Notes under the pieces: generated by a model
What the model saw: only the letters and a program-made list of their open reading frames with translations
Databases searched by the model: none
What the model was told of the DNA's origin: nothing
Translations under genes and position numbers: made by a program
Source: Pseudomonadota bacterium
GTDB taxonomy: Bacteria; Pseudomonadota; Alphaproteobacteria; Rhizobiales; Beijerinckiaceae
Direction: 5' to 3'
DNA length: 50,176 nt
Assembly: GCA_021780435.1 (NCBI GenBank)
Contig: JAJXYV010000241.1
Location: 1-50,176 of the forward strand
Shown: piece by piece, positions 38,051 through 47,182 of the stretch
Position numbering within the stretch: position 1 is the first letter of the stretch
Layout: every line of letters begins with the position of its first letter

Positions 38051-38171
38051 CCCTTGTCAGGGATTTTGCCGGCGTGTCGCGATGAAACGCGCCGCCGGCG
38101 CCCCTCGCATCGGCTCGGTGTCGCGTTCGCTCTTAGCCGGTCCTCGTCCGCGAGAACCGGCCGTCATTCGG

Positions 38172-38203
38172 ACCCCGCGCGAAAAAATTCGCGCGGGGTT
38201 TTT
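38172..38203 (+). terminator. rpsA: Intrinsic terminator of rpsA
   Basis: ACCCCGCGCGAA (38172-38183) is perfectly complementary to 38188-38199, with a 4-base loop, and is followed by TTTTT (38199-38203). A second stem without T-tract, GCCGGCG/CGCCGGC, lies upstream (38068-38099). The next start codon is only 13 bases beyond the T-tract. Confidence 0.93.
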
Positions 38204-38216
38204 GTTCGGGGCTTCC

Positions 38217-39524
38217 ATGACTTACGCCATCGGCGTGGATTTCGGCACCACCAACAGCGTCATCGCCTTCGCCGACGAGAAGGGCGGCGTGCGCACGGTC
38301 TCCTGGCCGAGCGCCACGGGGTTGACCCAAACCTTCCGCACGGCCCTGATGTTCTGGAGGCAGGGCCGGGGCCTTGGCCATGTCGCCGGCCCCGAGGCGC
38401 TCGAGCGCGCCATTGCCGCCGAGCCGACGGAACGCTTCATTCAGTCCTTCAAGACCCATCTCGCGAGCCGTGTGTTCACCGAAGCCCGGCTGTTCGGCCA
38501 GAGGGTGACGATCGAGGACATGACCTCGATTTTCCTGCGCCATCTGTTCGAGGCGCAAGGCGGGACGGAAGTCGCGAACGGCGCCTTTGTCGCCGCCGGG
38601 CGACCAGTCGTCTTCGCGGGCGACAAGCCTGACGAGGCCTTGGCGACGAAGCGCCTCGCGGATTCCTACGCCGCCGCCGGCCTTCCGCAAGCCGAATTCG
38701 CGTTCGAGCCGCTCGGCGCCGCCTATTGGCGCGCGCGAAATCTGCGCCGCGACGAGACCGTTCTGGTGGCCGATTTCGGCGGCGGCACGAGCGATTTCGC
38801 CCTGCTCCATTTCATGATCGGACCGGACGGCATGGAGGCCGAGGCGCTGGGCCACGGCGGCTGCGGCGTCGCCGGTGACTCCTTCGATTTCCGCCTGATC
38901 GACCATGTCATTTCGCCGCGCCTCGGCAAAGGCGCGACCTATCGCTCGCTCGACAAGATCCTGCCGTTGCCCGCCTATTATCATGCCTCGTTCGCGCAAT
39001 GGCACCAGATTTCCTGGCTCAAGACGCCCAAGACGCTGGAAGAATTGCGTCGCTTTGCCGAAGTCTCGGAGCGCGGCGCGGAGCTTGAAGCCCTGATCGA
39101 ACTGATCGAACTCGATCTCGGCTTCGAACTTTATCAGACAGTCGGCGCGGTCAAGGCGGCCCTGTCGTCGGCGCCGGAAGCCCGGTTGACATTCGTTCGT
39201 AGCGGCGTCTCGATCGATTCTTTGGTGTCGCGGGTCGATTTCGAACAGTGGATCGCCCCCGATCTCGCGCGGATCGAGGCGGCGCTCGAAGAGACCCTGG
39301 CGAGCGCGAAAATCCCGGCCGACAGGATCGACGCCGTTTTCATGACCGGCGGCACCTCCTTCATTCCCAGCCTGCGCGCCATTTTCGAACGACGGTTTGG
39401 CGCGCAAAAACTCCATTACGACAATCCGTTCCAGTCGGTCGCCGCCGGCCTCGCCCTGCTCGCCGCCGACCGTCGCCGCCGCGCTGAAAACCAAAATCTG
39501 AAAAGAAACGCCGCGTCGCATTGA
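38217..39524 (+). CDS. Hsp70-family (YegD-like) ATPase-domain protein
   Basis: A 435-residue actin/Hsp70-fold protein, similar in length to E. coli YegD (about 450). It contains the nucleotide-binding motifs GVDFGTTNS (6-14), VADFGGGTSDFALL (184-197) and MTGGTSFIPSLRAIF near the C-terminus. It has no DnaK-type substrate-binding domain, so it is not a full chaperone; clients are unknown. The ATG has GGGG 5 bases upstream. The frame continues upstream through the rpsA terminator, but homology begins here. No promoter fits between terminator and start. Confidence 0.9.
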   Translation: MTYAIGVDFGTTNSVIAFADEKGGVRTVSWPSATGLTQTFRTALMFWRQGRGLGHVAGPEALERAIAAEPTERFIQSFKTHLASRVFTEARLFGQRVTIEDMTSIFLRHLFEAQGGTEVANGAFVAAGRPVVFAGDKPDEALATKRLADSYAAAGLPQAEFAFEPLGAAYWRARNLRRDETVLVADFGGGTSDFALLHFMIGPDGMEAEALGHGGCGVAGDSFDFRLIDHVISPRLGKGATYRSLDKILPLPAYYHASFAQWHQISWLKTPKTLEELRRFAEVSERGAELEALIELIELDLGFELYQTVGAVKAALSSAPEARLTFVRSGVSIDSLVSRVDFEQWIAPDLARIEAALEETLASAKIPADRIDAVFMTGGTSFIPSLRAIFERRFGAQKLHYDNPFQSVAAGLALLAADRRRRAENQNLKRNAASH

Positions 39525-39573
39525 GCTTGGCGCCCTGAGAAACTAAATTCGCCCCGCGAGTGGAGATTCAGGC

Positions 39574-40542
39574 ATGACGCAGACGACGCCCATCGAAACC
39601 ATCCTTGACCGGCGCCAATTGCGCCGCAAGCTCACGTTCTGGCGTCTTTTCGCCCTCGCCCTGGCGGCGGTGGCCGTTGTCGTGGCGGCGGGCCGGTTCG
39701 GCGCCGCGTCGAGTCATCTGACGCCGCATATCGCCCGGATCAACGTCAAGGGCGTGATCACCGGCGACCGCGAGACGCTCAAGCTGATCAAGGATGTCGG
39801 CGATTCCCGTGCCGCTGCGCTGATCGTCAATATTTCCAGCCCCGGCGGCACCGTGACCGGCTCCGAGCGGATCTTCGACGAATTGCGCCTTGTCGCCAAG
39901 AAAAAGCCAGTCGTCGCCGTCGTGGACAGCCTGGCGGCCTCCGGCGGCTATATTGTCGCTCTCGGCGCCGATCGTATCTTCGCGGACGACAATGCGATCG
40001 TCGGCTCCATCGGCGTCATCTTTGAATATCCCAACGTCTATAAATTGCTCGACAATATCGGCGTGAAAGTCGAGTCGATCAAATCATCGCCGCTCAAGGC
40101 CTCGCCCAGCGGATTCGAACCGACCAGCGACGCGGCCCGCGCCGCTATCGATTCGCTCGTCGTCGATTCCTACGACTGGTTCAAGCGGCTGGTGAAGGAG
40201 CGCCGCAACATGAGCGATTCGGAACTGGCGACAGTCTCCGATGGTCGCATCTTCACCGGCCATCAGGGCATGCCCTTGAAACTGATCGACGCTTATGGCG
40301 GCGAGCGGGAAGCCGTGGCCTGGCTGGAAAAGGAAAAGGGCATTACCAAGGGCCTGCCTGTGCGCGAGTGGAAAAAGACGAGCACTGCCGGGCGTTTCGG
40401 TCTGTTCAGCCTGGCGTCCGCGGCGCTGACGCTCATGGGCTATGGGGAGGCGGCGGACCTCGCGCTGAAAGTCGAAAACGTTCGCGACGTCGCGGCGCTT
40501 GACGGGCTTCTGGCGATTTGGCAGGTTGGCCCGCAAAATTAA
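39574..40542 (+). CDS. sppA: Signal peptide peptidase SppA-like, S49 family
   Basis: A 322-residue S49 protease of the short (36K) type, with one N-terminal membrane anchor (about residues 24-43, LFALALAAVAVVVAAG). Active-site regions are present: ISSPGGTVTGSERIFDEL, the nucleophile Ser segment DSLAASGGYIVALGADRIF, and the general-base Lys region ESIKSSPLKASPSGFEPTSD. It degrades cleaved signal peptides and possibly membrane-protein fragments. ihfB follows in the conserved order sppA-ihfB-lapA. Confidence 0.94.
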   Translation: MTQTTPIETILDRRQLRRKLTFWRLFALALAAVAVVVAAGRFGAASSHLTPHIARINVKGVITGDRETLKLIKDVGDSRAAALIVNISSPGGTVTGSERIFDELRLVAKKKPVVAVVDSLAASGGYIVALGADRIFADDNAIVGSIGVIFEYPNVYKLLDNIGVKVESIKSSPLKASPSGFEPTSDAARAAIDSLVVDSYDWFKRLVKERRNMSDSELATVSDGRIFTGHQGMPLKLIDAYGGEREAVAWLEKEKGITKGLPVREWKKTSTAGRFGLFSLASAALTLMGYGEAADLALKVENVRDVAALDGLLAIWQVGPQN

Positions 40543-40590
40543 AAAGCCTTGCCCAGGCGCGCTTTACGGCGCGAATTCAGGACGACTTCA

Positions 40591-40881
40591 GTGATCAAAT
40601 CGGAACTCGTTCAACGTATTGCCGACAGAAACCCGCATTTGTACCTTCGCGACGTCGAAAATATCGTCAATGCGATTCTCGATGAAGTCACCGAGGCTTT
40701 GTCGCGTGGGGACCGCGTTGAATTGCGCGGCTTCGGCGCCTTTTCGGTCAAGAAGCGCGATGCGCGCGTCGGCCGCAATCCGCGGACGGGCGATCAGGTC
40801 GAGGTCGCGGAGAAATTCGTGCCCTTTTTCAAGACGGGCAAGGAATTGCGCGAACGCCTCAACGAGGAGCCCACGGCCTGA
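40591..40881 (+). CDS. ihfB: Integration host factor subunit beta
   Basis: A 96-residue DNA-bending protein of the HU/IHF family. It starts at GTG 40591, with AGGA 7 bases upstream; the product starts [24 protein letters not shown]. The beta-arm has [12 protein letters not shown], whose Pro intercalates in DNA. It pairs with IhfA to bend DNA at promoters and recombination sites. An upstream in-frame TTG would add 14 residues without homology. A small GC stem (40558-40573) precedes the start. Confidence 0.96.
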   Translation: MIKSELVQRIADRNPHLYLRDVENIVNAILDEVTEALSRGDRVELRGFGAFSVKKRDARVGRNPRTGDQVEVAEKFVPFFKTGKELRERLNEEPTA

Positions 40882-40953
40882 GCCTGGGCCGTTTCCAGCT
40901 GCGGCGCGAGCCGGGCCGGCATTGAACGCTGCACGCGGGAAGGCGGGAAAGCC

Positions 40954-41313
40954 ATGCGCACCTTCTTGAAATATCTGATTCTTGCGCCGCTGGCCTTGGT
41001 TTTCCTGGTCTTCGCCTTAGCCAACCGTCAGAATGTCGTCGTCTCCTTCGATCCGTTCAACGGCGGCGACATCTCCGGGCCGCAGATCGTTCTCCCGCTC
41101 TTCATGATCCTGATCGGCGCGACCATGGTCGGCGTCCTTCTCGGCAGCTTCGCCACCTGGCTGCGGCAGGGCCGTCACCGCAAGGCGTTGCGCGAGGCGC
41201 GGTCACAGGTCGAGGCGCTACGTTCGGAAAACGAAGCGCTGCGCAGTGAGGTCCGAGCTCTGAAATCTCCGGGCAATGGCTCGACCGCCCTCGCTCCGGT
41301 GCGCGCCGCCTGA
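40954..41313 (+). CDS. lapA: LapA-domain (DUF1049) inner-membrane protein
   Basis: A 119-residue protein with two transmembrane helices (about residues 5-22, FLKYLILAPLALVFLVFAL, and 44-68) joined by a short loop containing ANRQNVVVSFDPF. A cytosolic coiled coil follows (about 76-105, heptads in EALRSENEALRSEV). This matches LapA/YciS, which with LapB adjusts LPS synthesis in E. coli through LpxC turnover. LapB is not in the window, so LPS control is family inference. trpF starts 4 bases after its stop. Confidence 0.88.
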   Translation: MRTFLKYLILAPLALVFLVFALANRQNVVVSFDPFNGGDISGPQIVLPLFMILIGATMVGVLLGSFATWLRQGRHRKALREARSQVEALRSENEALRSEVRALKSPGNGSTALAPVRAA

Positions 41314-41317
41314 TCCA

Positions 41318-41971
41318 ATGTCTGTTATCGTCAAGATCTGTGGTTTGAAGGAAAGCGAGCCGCTTGAAGCCGCCTTGTCGGGCGGCGCGGACATGGTCGG
41401 TTTCGTCTTTTTCGAAAAGAGCCCGCGTCATGTCGCTCTGGAGCAGGCGCGACGCCTCTCGGCTCAGGCGCGGGGCCAGGCCGAAAAGGTTGCTTTGGTG
41501 GTCGACGCCGACGATGCGCGAATTGGCGCGATCGTCGAAGCTCTGGCGCCGGATTGGCTGCAATTGCACGGCTCGGAATCGCCGGAGCGGACGGCCCACC
41601 TGCGCAAGGTGTTCGGGCGGCCGATCCTCAAGGCGCTCGGCGTCTCGGAAAAGGCCGATCTCGCCCGCGCCGCGGCCTATGAAAAGATTGCGGATCGCCT
41701 GCTGTTCGACGCCAAGCCGCCGAAGGACGCGGCGCTGCCCGGCGGCAATGGCCTCGCCTTCGACTGGGCCTTGCTGAGCGACTATGCGGCAGCTTCCGCG
41801 AATCGGAACTGGATGCTTTCCGGCGGGCTCGATCCGCAGAATGTCGCCGAGGCGATCCGTGTGACGGGCGCGCCCGGGGTCGACGTCTCGTCCGGCGTCG
41901 AACGCGCGCCCGGCGAAAAGAGCGTCGAAAAAATTCTCGCCTTCATCGCGGCGGCCCGCGCGGCCGCTTGA
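41318..41971 (+). CDS. trpF: Phosphoribosylanthranilate isomerase
   Basis: A 217-residue (beta/alpha)8-barrel enzyme that isomerises PRA to CdRP in tryptophan synthesis. Catalytic Cys is in VKICGLKES near the N-terminus, and the general acid Asp is in LLFDAKPP. Phosphate-binding loops are LSGGLDPQNVAEAI and GVDVSSGVE. ATG 41318 lies 4 bases after lapA. It is separated from trpB by 178 bases that hold a structured leader, so trpF and trpBA may be controlled differently. Confidence 0.97.
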   Translation: MSVIVKICGLKESEPLEAALSGGADMVGFVFFEKSPRHVALEQARRLSAQARGQAEKVALVVDADDARIGAIVEALAPDWLQLHGSESPERTAHLRKVFGRPILKALGVSEKADLARAAAYEKIADRLLFDAKPPKDAALPGGNGLAFDWALLSDYAAASANRNWMLSGGLDPQNVAEAIRVTGAPGVDVSSGVERAPGEKSVEKILAFIAAARAAA

Positions 41972-42016
41972 CCAGCGGGATCGCCATTCAAGTTCAACTT
42001 GGCCTCCCCGCCGGAA

Positions 42017-42149
42017 GCGTTTAAGAGAGCGGGTTCGGAAAGCTTTCCCGCGAAGCGGCAATCCTGTCGGCGGGTTCTTGCGTTGAAACGGTCAGTCGGC
42101 TCTTAAACGCGCTCGGTCATCGAAGCGCGCAAGGGCCAAGAGCAGAGCC
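42017..42149 (+). promoter_or_regulatory. trpB: trpB leader with competing inverted repeats
   Basis: GCGTTTAAGAG (42017-42027) is a perfect complement of CTCTTAAACGC (42100-42110). The second arm also overlaps GGCTCT (42098-42103), which pairs with AGAGCC (42144-42149) directly before the trpB ATG, reinforced by CGCGC (42108-42112) / GCGCG (42125-42129). The two folds exclude each other. A palindrome GGAAAGCTTTCC (42037-42048) sits in the loop. There is no leader peptide with an ATG. Confidence 0.45.
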
Positions 42150-43379
42150 ATGAACAGTCCTTCGCCTCAAATCGCGGCCAATTCCTTGCGTCAGGGTCCG
42201 GACCCGCGCGGCCATTTCGGCATTTTCGGCGGGCGCTTCGTCGCCGAAACCTTGATGCCGCTGATCCTCTCCCTCGAAAAGGCCTATGACGAGGCGCGCC
42301 AGGATCCGGCCTACCACGCCGAACTCCAACATTTGCTGACCCATTATGTGGGCCGGCCGAGCCCGCTCTATTTCGCCGAGCGCATGACGGAGAAGCTCGG
42401 CGGCGCGAAGATCTATTTCAAGCGGGAGGAGCTGAACCACACCGGCGCGCACAAGATCAACAACGTGCTCGGCCAGATCCTGCTCGCCCGGCGCATGGGC
42501 AAGAAGCGGATCATCGCCGAAACCGGCGCCGGCCAGCATGGCGTGGCGACCGCCACGGCCTGCGCCCGTTTCGGGCTCGAATGCGTGGTCTATATGGGCG
42601 CGGTGGACGTCGAGCGACAGAAGCCCAATGTCTTCCGCATGAACCTCCTCGGCGCCAAGGTCGTGCCGGTCCAGTCCGGCGCGCGCACCCTCAAGGACGC
42701 GATGAACGAGGCGCTGCGCGACTGGGTCACCAATGTCGAGGATACGTTCTATTGTATCGGCACGGCGGCCGGGCCCCATCCCTATCCGGCCATGGTGCGC
42801 GATTTCCAATGCGTCATCGGCGACGAAACCCGCGCGCAGATGATGGATCTCGAAGGCCGACTGCCTGACTCGCTCTTCGCCTGCATCGGTGGCGGCTCCA
42901 ATGCGATCGGCCTGTTCCATCCCTTCCTCGACGATCGTTCCGTCGAGCTTTACGGCGTCGAGGCGGCGGGCCATGGCCTGAACGTCCCGAACGGCCATGC
43001 GGCCTCGCTTGCCGGCGGGCGTCCCGGCGTGCTGCACGGCAACCGCACTTATCTTCTGATGGACGACGACGGCCAGATCCTCGAAGGCCATTCGATTTCG
43101 GCTGGGCTCGATTATCCCGGCATCGGCCCCGAGCACGCCTGGCTCAAGGAGAATGGCCGGGTGACCTATCTCTCCGCAACCGACAAGGAGGCGCTGAACG
43201 CCTTCCAGCTCTGCTCGCAGCTCGAAGGCATCATTCCGGCGCTCGAACCCGCGCATGCTCTGGCCAAGGTCATGGACATCGCGCCGAAGAAGCCGAAGGA
43301 TCACTTGATGGTTCTCGGCCTGTCCGGGCGCGGCGACAAGGACATATTCACCGTCGCCGATCATCTGGGAGGCATGTGA
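42150..43379 (+). CDS. trpB: Tryptophan synthase beta chain
   Basis: A 409-residue PLP enzyme that condenses indole and serine to tryptophan. PLP-Lys is K102 in [19 protein letters not shown] holds the PLP phosphate, and [12 protein letters not shown] is the catalytic loop with the key Glu. The N-terminus [17 protein letters not shown] is canonical. The nearest purine-rich sequence, AAGGG, is 14 bases before ATG, so initiation signals are weak. trpA begins at the base after the stop, with GGAGG inside trpB. Confidence 0.98.
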   Translation: MNSPSPQIAANSLRQGPDPRGHFGIFGGRFVAETLMPLILSLEKAYDEARQDPAYHAELQHLLTHYVGRPSPLYFAERMTEKLGGAKIYFKREELNHTGAHKINNVLGQILLARRMGKKRIIAETGAGQHGVATATACARFGLECVVYMGAVDVERQKPNVFRMNLLGAKVVPVQSGARTLKDAMNEALRDWVTNVEDTFYCIGTAAGPHPYPAMVRDFQCVIGDETRAQMMDLEGRLPDSLFACIGGGSNAIGLFHPFLDDRSVELYGVEAAGHGLNVPNGHAASLAGGRPGVLHGNRTYLLMDDDGQILEGHSISAGLDYPGIGPEHAWLKENGRVTYLSATDKEALNAFQLCSQLEGIIPALEPAHALAKVMDIAPKKPKDHLMVLGLSGRGDKDIFTVADHLGGM

Positions 43380-44219
43380 ATGAGCCGGATCGACCATCGC
43401 TTCGCCGCGGTCAAGGCGCAGGGCCGGGCCGCGCTCGTCACTTTCGTCATGGCTGGCGACCCCGACGCCGCGACATCGCTCGAAATTCTGAAGGCTTTGC
43501 CCAAGGCCGGCGCCGACGTGATCGAAGTGGGCATGCCTTTTTCCGACCCGATGGCGGACGGCCCCGCGATCCAGGCGGCGGGCCTGCGGGCGCTGCATGC
43601 CGGCATGACGCTCAAGGGCGTGCTGAAACTGGTCGCGGAATTCCGCAAGACGGATTCGCAGACCCCGATTATTCTGATGGGCTATTACAATCCGATCTAT
43701 GTCTATGGCGTCGATAAATTCCTGGTCGACGCCAAGGCCGCCGGCGCGGACGGGATGATCGTGGTCGATCTGCCGCCGGAAGAGGACGAAGAACTGTGTC
43801 TGCCGGCGCTCAAGGCCGGCCTGAGCTTCATCCGGCTGGCGACGCCGACGACCGATGATTCCCGTCTGCCCGCGGTGCTCTCCAACACTTCGGGTTTCGT
43901 CTATTATGTCTCGATCACCGGCATCACCGGCGCGGCGCGGCCGGATTATTCGCGCGTCGCCGCCGCGGTGAAGCGGCTCAAGGCCCATACCGATCTGCCG
44001 ATCGCGGTCGGCTTCGGCGTCAAGGATGCGGCGGCCGCGCACGAAATCGCGCTGAGCGCCGATGGCGTGGTGGTCGGCTCGGCCCTGATCGACGCGCTTG
44101 CGAAAACGCTTGACGCGCAGGGACGCAGCGGGCCTGCGACCGTCGGAGCGGTTGGCGAACTGGCGGGAAAACTGGCGGCCGGGGTCGCCAGCGCCGCGAA
44201 GGAGAGCGCAATCCCATGA
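43380..44219 (+). CDS. trpA: Tryptophan synthase alpha chain
   Basis: A 279-residue TIM-barrel subunit that cleaves indole-glycerol phosphate to indole, which is channelled to TrpB. The two catalytic acids are in place: E49 in [11 protein letters not shown] and D60 in PMADGPAIQ. The phosphate loop is [10 protein letters not shown] and GSALIDALA. The ATG follows the trpB stop directly, and GGAGG is 7 bases upstream. It overlaps accD by 4 bases (ATGA), tying tryptophan and fatty-acid genes into one transcript as in other Rhizobiales. Confidence 0.98.
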   Translation: MSRIDHRFAAVKAQGRAALVTFVMAGDPDAATSLEILKALPKAGADVIEVGMPFSDPMADGPAIQAAGLRALHAGMTLKGVLKLVAEFRKTDSQTPIILMGYYNPIYVYGVDKFLVDAKAAGADGMIVVDLPPEEDEELCLPALKAGLSFIRLATPTTDDSRLPAVLSNTSGFVYYVSITGITGAARPDYSRVAAAVKRLKAHTDLPIAVGFGVKDAAAAHEIALSADGVVVGSALIDALAKTLDAQGRSGPATVGAVGELAGKLAAGVASAAKESAIP

Positions 44220-45076
44220 ACTGGATCTCCAATGTCGTTCCTCCGAAGATCCGCTCGTTCCTCAAGCGCGACACGCCCGAAAATCTGTGGGTGAAATGCC
44301 CGGAATCCGGGGCCCTGGTCTTCCACAAGGATCTGGAGGCCAATCTCTTTGTCGTGCCGAGTTCCGGCTACCACATGAAGATGCCGGCCAAGGCGCGGCT
44401 CGACGCCTTGTTCGACGACGGCGCTTATGAGAGCCTGCCGGTTCCCGAAGTCACGACCGATCCGCTGAAATTTCGCGACATCAAGCGCTATACCGACCGC
44501 CTCAAGGAAAACCGCGCCAAGACCGGCGTCTATGACGCCGTCACCCTTGCCGCTGGCGCCCTGCAGGGCGCGGAGGTGACGGTCGCGGTGCAGGATTTCG
44601 AATTTCTCGGCGGCTCACTCGGCATGGCTGCGGGCGAGGCCATTGTCGCCGGCATGTTCCGGGCGATCGAAAAGCGCACGCCCTTCATCATCTTCACCGC
44701 CTCCGGCGGCGCTCGCATGCAGGAAGGCATGTTCTCGCTGATGCAGATGCCGCGCACGACCGTGGCGGTCCAGCGCCTCAAGGCGGCGAAACTGCCTTAT
44801 ATTGTGGTGCTGACCAACCCGACGACAGGCGGCGTCACCGCCTCCTACGCCATGCTCGGCGATATCCAGATCGCCGAGCCGGGCGCGGTGATCGGCTTCG
44901 CCGGCGCCCGGGTGATCGAGCAGACCATCCGCGAGCGCCTGCCCGAGGGATTCCAGCGCGCCGAATATTTGCGCGAGCACGGCATGGTGGACATCGTCGT
45001 CCCGCGCGCGGAAATGCGCGAGACCCTGGGCCGCATCTGCCGCCTGCTGACCAAAGCCACGGCTCAGGCGGCCTGA
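44216..45076 (+). CDS. accD: Acetyl-CoA carboxylase carboxyltransferase subunit beta (degenerate zinc finger)
   Basis: A 286-residue AccD that with AccA moves the carboxyl group from biotin to acetyl-CoA. Carboxyltransferase blocks are [35 protein letters not shown] and [18 protein letters not shown]. The N-terminal region aligns with the E. coli zinc ribbon, but only the first Cys (WVKCPESG) remains; the other positions are Ser, Val and Ser in [14 protein letters not shown]. This loss is, to my knowledge, also seen in rhizobial AccD. Start is ATG inside the trpA stop. Confidence 0.96.
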   Translation: MNWISNVVPPKIRSFLKRDTPENLWVKCPESGALVFHKDLEANLFVVPSSGYHMKMPAKARLDALFDDGAYESLPVPEVTTDPLKFRDIKRYTDRLKENRAKTGVYDAVTLAAGALQGAEVTVAVQDFEFLGGSLGMAAGEAIVAGMFRAIEKRTPFIIFTASGGARMQEGMFSLMQMPRTTVAVQRLKAAKLPYIVVLTNPTTGGVTASYAMLGDIQIAEPGAVIGFAGARVIEQTIRERLPEGFQRAEYLREHGMVDIVVPRAEMRETLGRICRLLTKATAQAA

Positions 45077-45086
45077 CGGCGACCGC

Positions 45087-46403
45087 ATGACGACGCCTGA
45101 CGCGCTGCTGGCGCGCCTTCTCGAACTGCATCCCAAGCGAATCGACCTGTCGCTGGAGCGGATCGAGCGACTGCTGGCGGCGCTTGGCGCGCCGCAGAAA
45201 AGGCTGCCGCCGACGATCCATGTCGCCGGCACCAATGGCAAGGGTTCGACCATCGCTTTCATGCGGGCGATCCTTGAGGCCGCCGGCCTCGGCGTCCATG
45301 TCTATACCTCGCCCCATCTCGTCGCCTTTCGCGAGCGCGTTCGCCTCGCGGCGGAGGGCGGCGGCAGACTGGTCGCGGACCCCGTCCTGGCGGGCGCCCT
45401 GGCCGAAGTCGAAAAGGTCAATGACGGCGCGCCGATCACCTTTTTCGAGGCGACCACGGCCGCCGCCCTGAAGCTTTTCGCCGATCATCCCGCCGATGCT
45501 TTGCTTCTCGAAGTGGGACTCGGCGGCCGGTTCGACGCCACCAATGTCATCGACGCGCCGGTTTGCGCCGTGATTACGCCGATCTCGATCGACCATGTCG
45601 AGTTTCTGGGCGATTCGATCGAAAGCATCGCCTTCGAAAAGGCCGGGATCATCAAGGCCGGGGCGCCCGTCGTCGTCTCGGCGCAAAGCGACGACGCCTT
45701 GCGAGTGCTGGAGCGCCAAGCCGCGCGGCTGCGTGCGCCGATTTTCATCCATGGCCAGGATTTCCTGTGCCGGGCCGAACGCGGGCGCCTCGTCTATGAA
45801 GACACCCAGGGCCTGCTCGATCTGCCCATGCCGCGGCTGCCGGGCCGCCATCAGATCGTCAATGCCGGGGCGGCGATTGCGGCGTTGCGCCAATGTCTGC
45901 CGAATCTGCCTTTCGGGGCGTTCGAACGCGGCGTCGCAGCGGCCGATTGGCCGGGGCGGCTGCAGAATATCAGAAGGGGGAGGCTCGCGGCGCTGGCGCC
46001 CGAAGGAGCGGAACTCTGGCTCGACGGCGGCCATAACGAGTCCGGCGGCCGGGCGCTCGCCGAGGCCGTGGCCGATTTCGAGGACAAGGCGCCGCGCCCG
46101 CTGGTCCTGTTCTATGGCGGCCTGCAGACCAAGGATGCCGCGGGCTTTCTCCGCCATTTTGTCGGACTGGCGTCCGAGGTCCACGCCTTGCCCGTGCGTG
46201 GCGAACAGGCCGGGCGGGCGCCCGAGGAGGTCGCCGCAATCGCCCATCGACTCGGGCTTGACGCCCAGGTCCAACCCGACGCCGAGGAGGCTCTGCGCGC
46301 GCTCGCCCGCCGCGTCTGGGCGCGCCCCCCGCGAATCCTGATCGCCGGATCGCTCTATCTCGTCGGCGAAATTCTCGCCGCCAATGGGACGCCGCCCGAA
46401 TAA
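45087..46403 (+). CDS. folC: Bifunctional folylpolyglutamate / dihydrofolate synthase
   Basis: A 438-residue Mur-ligase-like enzyme. ATP-binding P-loop is IHVAGTNGKGSTIAFM; the central domain has YTSPHLVAFRERVRL, FFEATTAAAL and LEVGLGGRFDATN. The C-terminal domain has WPGRLQNIR and LDGGHNESGGRAL. It adds glutamate to dihydropteroate and folates. It starts 10 bases after accD with no clear Shine-Dalgarno and closes the trpF-folC block. A 146-base gap follows. Confidence 0.96.
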   Translation: MTTPDALLARLLELHPKRIDLSLERIERLLAALGAPQKRLPPTIHVAGTNGKGSTIAFMRAILEAAGLGVHVYTSPHLVAFRERVRLAAEGGGRLVADPVLAGALAEVEKVNDGAPITFFEATTAAALKLFADHPADALLLEVGLGGRFDATNVIDAPVCAVITPISIDHVEFLGDSIESIAFEKAGIIKAGAPVVVSAQSDDALRVLERQAARLRAPIFIHGQDFLCRAERGRLVYEDTQGLLDLPMPRLPGRHQIVNAGAAIAALRQCLPNLPFGAFERGVAAADWPGRLQNIRRGRLAALAPEGAELWLDGGHNESGGRALAEAVADFEDKAPRPLVLFYGGLQTKDAAGFLRHFVGLASEVHALPVRGEQAGRAPEEVAAIAHRLGLDAQVQPDAEEALRALARRVWARPPRILIAGSLYLVGEILAANGTPPE

Positions 46404-46549
46404 AGGCGTCGGCGCCAGCGGGATCGTGAAGGTGAACGCTTGATTTTCGCAAAAACGACGCAAGGCAGAGTTTATAGAGTCACGAACGGTTCTACCGAAT
46501 CGCGGGAGTCTCCCCGCCGATGGCGCCAAAGCCAAGGAGCAGCCCGTTC

Positions 46550-47182
46550 ATGTCATTCGCAGCGCCGGACCAACAGGACGAAATCCCGACGAGCCGAACG
46601 CCCGCCGACATCGTCGTCCGTCCCTCGACCGACGCCGACGCGCCGGCCATGCTCGCGATCTATACCAGCTATGTGACGCACGGATTGAGCCCCGGCGCAG
46701 AATTCGAGCCGTTGCAGGGCGACGATATCAAGCGCCGGCGCAAGAACATGCAGAAGCACAAGCTGCCGCATCTCGTCGCGGAGCTCGACGGCGTCGTAAT
46801 CGGTTACGCCTATGCCGTGCCCTTTCGCAAGCGGCCGGCCTATCGCTATTGCGTCAAACATTCGATCTATGTGCACGAAAACCATTTGCGCGCGGGCGCC
46901 GGGCGCAAGCTTCTCCCGGCCTTGATCGACGCCTGCGCCAAGGCCGGCTATCGGCAGATGATCGCCTATGTCGATTCCGAAAACCAGGCCTCGCTCAACC
47001 TGCATGAAGCCTGCGGATTCCGTCGCGTGGCCTATCTTGAAGCCGTTGGCTTCCGGTTCGGCCGCTGGACGGACAGCGTCATGCTGCAGCGCGCGCTCGG
47101 GCTGGGCGCCAGCGCGCCGCCGCCCGACTATGTCCCGACGTCACGCGTCGGGATCGGCGACGTAAGTATGGAATCGGACTGA
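46550..47182 (+). CDS. GNAT N-acetyltransferase, phosphinothricin acetyltransferase-like
   Basis: A 210-residue GNAT enzyme. It begins the domain at IVVRPSTDADAPAMLAIY; the acetyl-CoA binding region is SIYVHENHLRAGAGRKLLPALID, and motif B is SLNLHEACGFRRVAYLEAVG with FGRWTDSVMLQR. This pattern is typical of Pat/methionine-sulfoximine acetyltransferases (MddA-like), which acetylate small amino-acid analogues; the substrate here is unproven. ATG 46550 has AAGGAG 10 bases upstream; ATG 46520 is an alternative start. Its end overlaps the convergent decarboxylase gene by 42 bases. Confidence 0.85.
   Translation: MSFAAPDQQDEIPTSRTPADIVVRPSTDADAPAMLAIYTSYVTHGLSPGAEFEPLQGDDIKRRRKNMQKHKLPHLVAELDGVVIGYAYAVPFRKRPAYRYCVKHSIYVHENHLRAGAGRKLLPALIDACAKAGYRQMIAYVDSENQASLNLHEACGFRRVAYLEAVGFRFGRWTDSVMLQRALGLGASAPPPDYVPTSRVGIGDVSMESD

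Noticed and set aside
42117-44042. 641-codon open frame antisense to trpB and trpA
   Set aside because: Spans two certain genes on the opposite strand and shows no domain.
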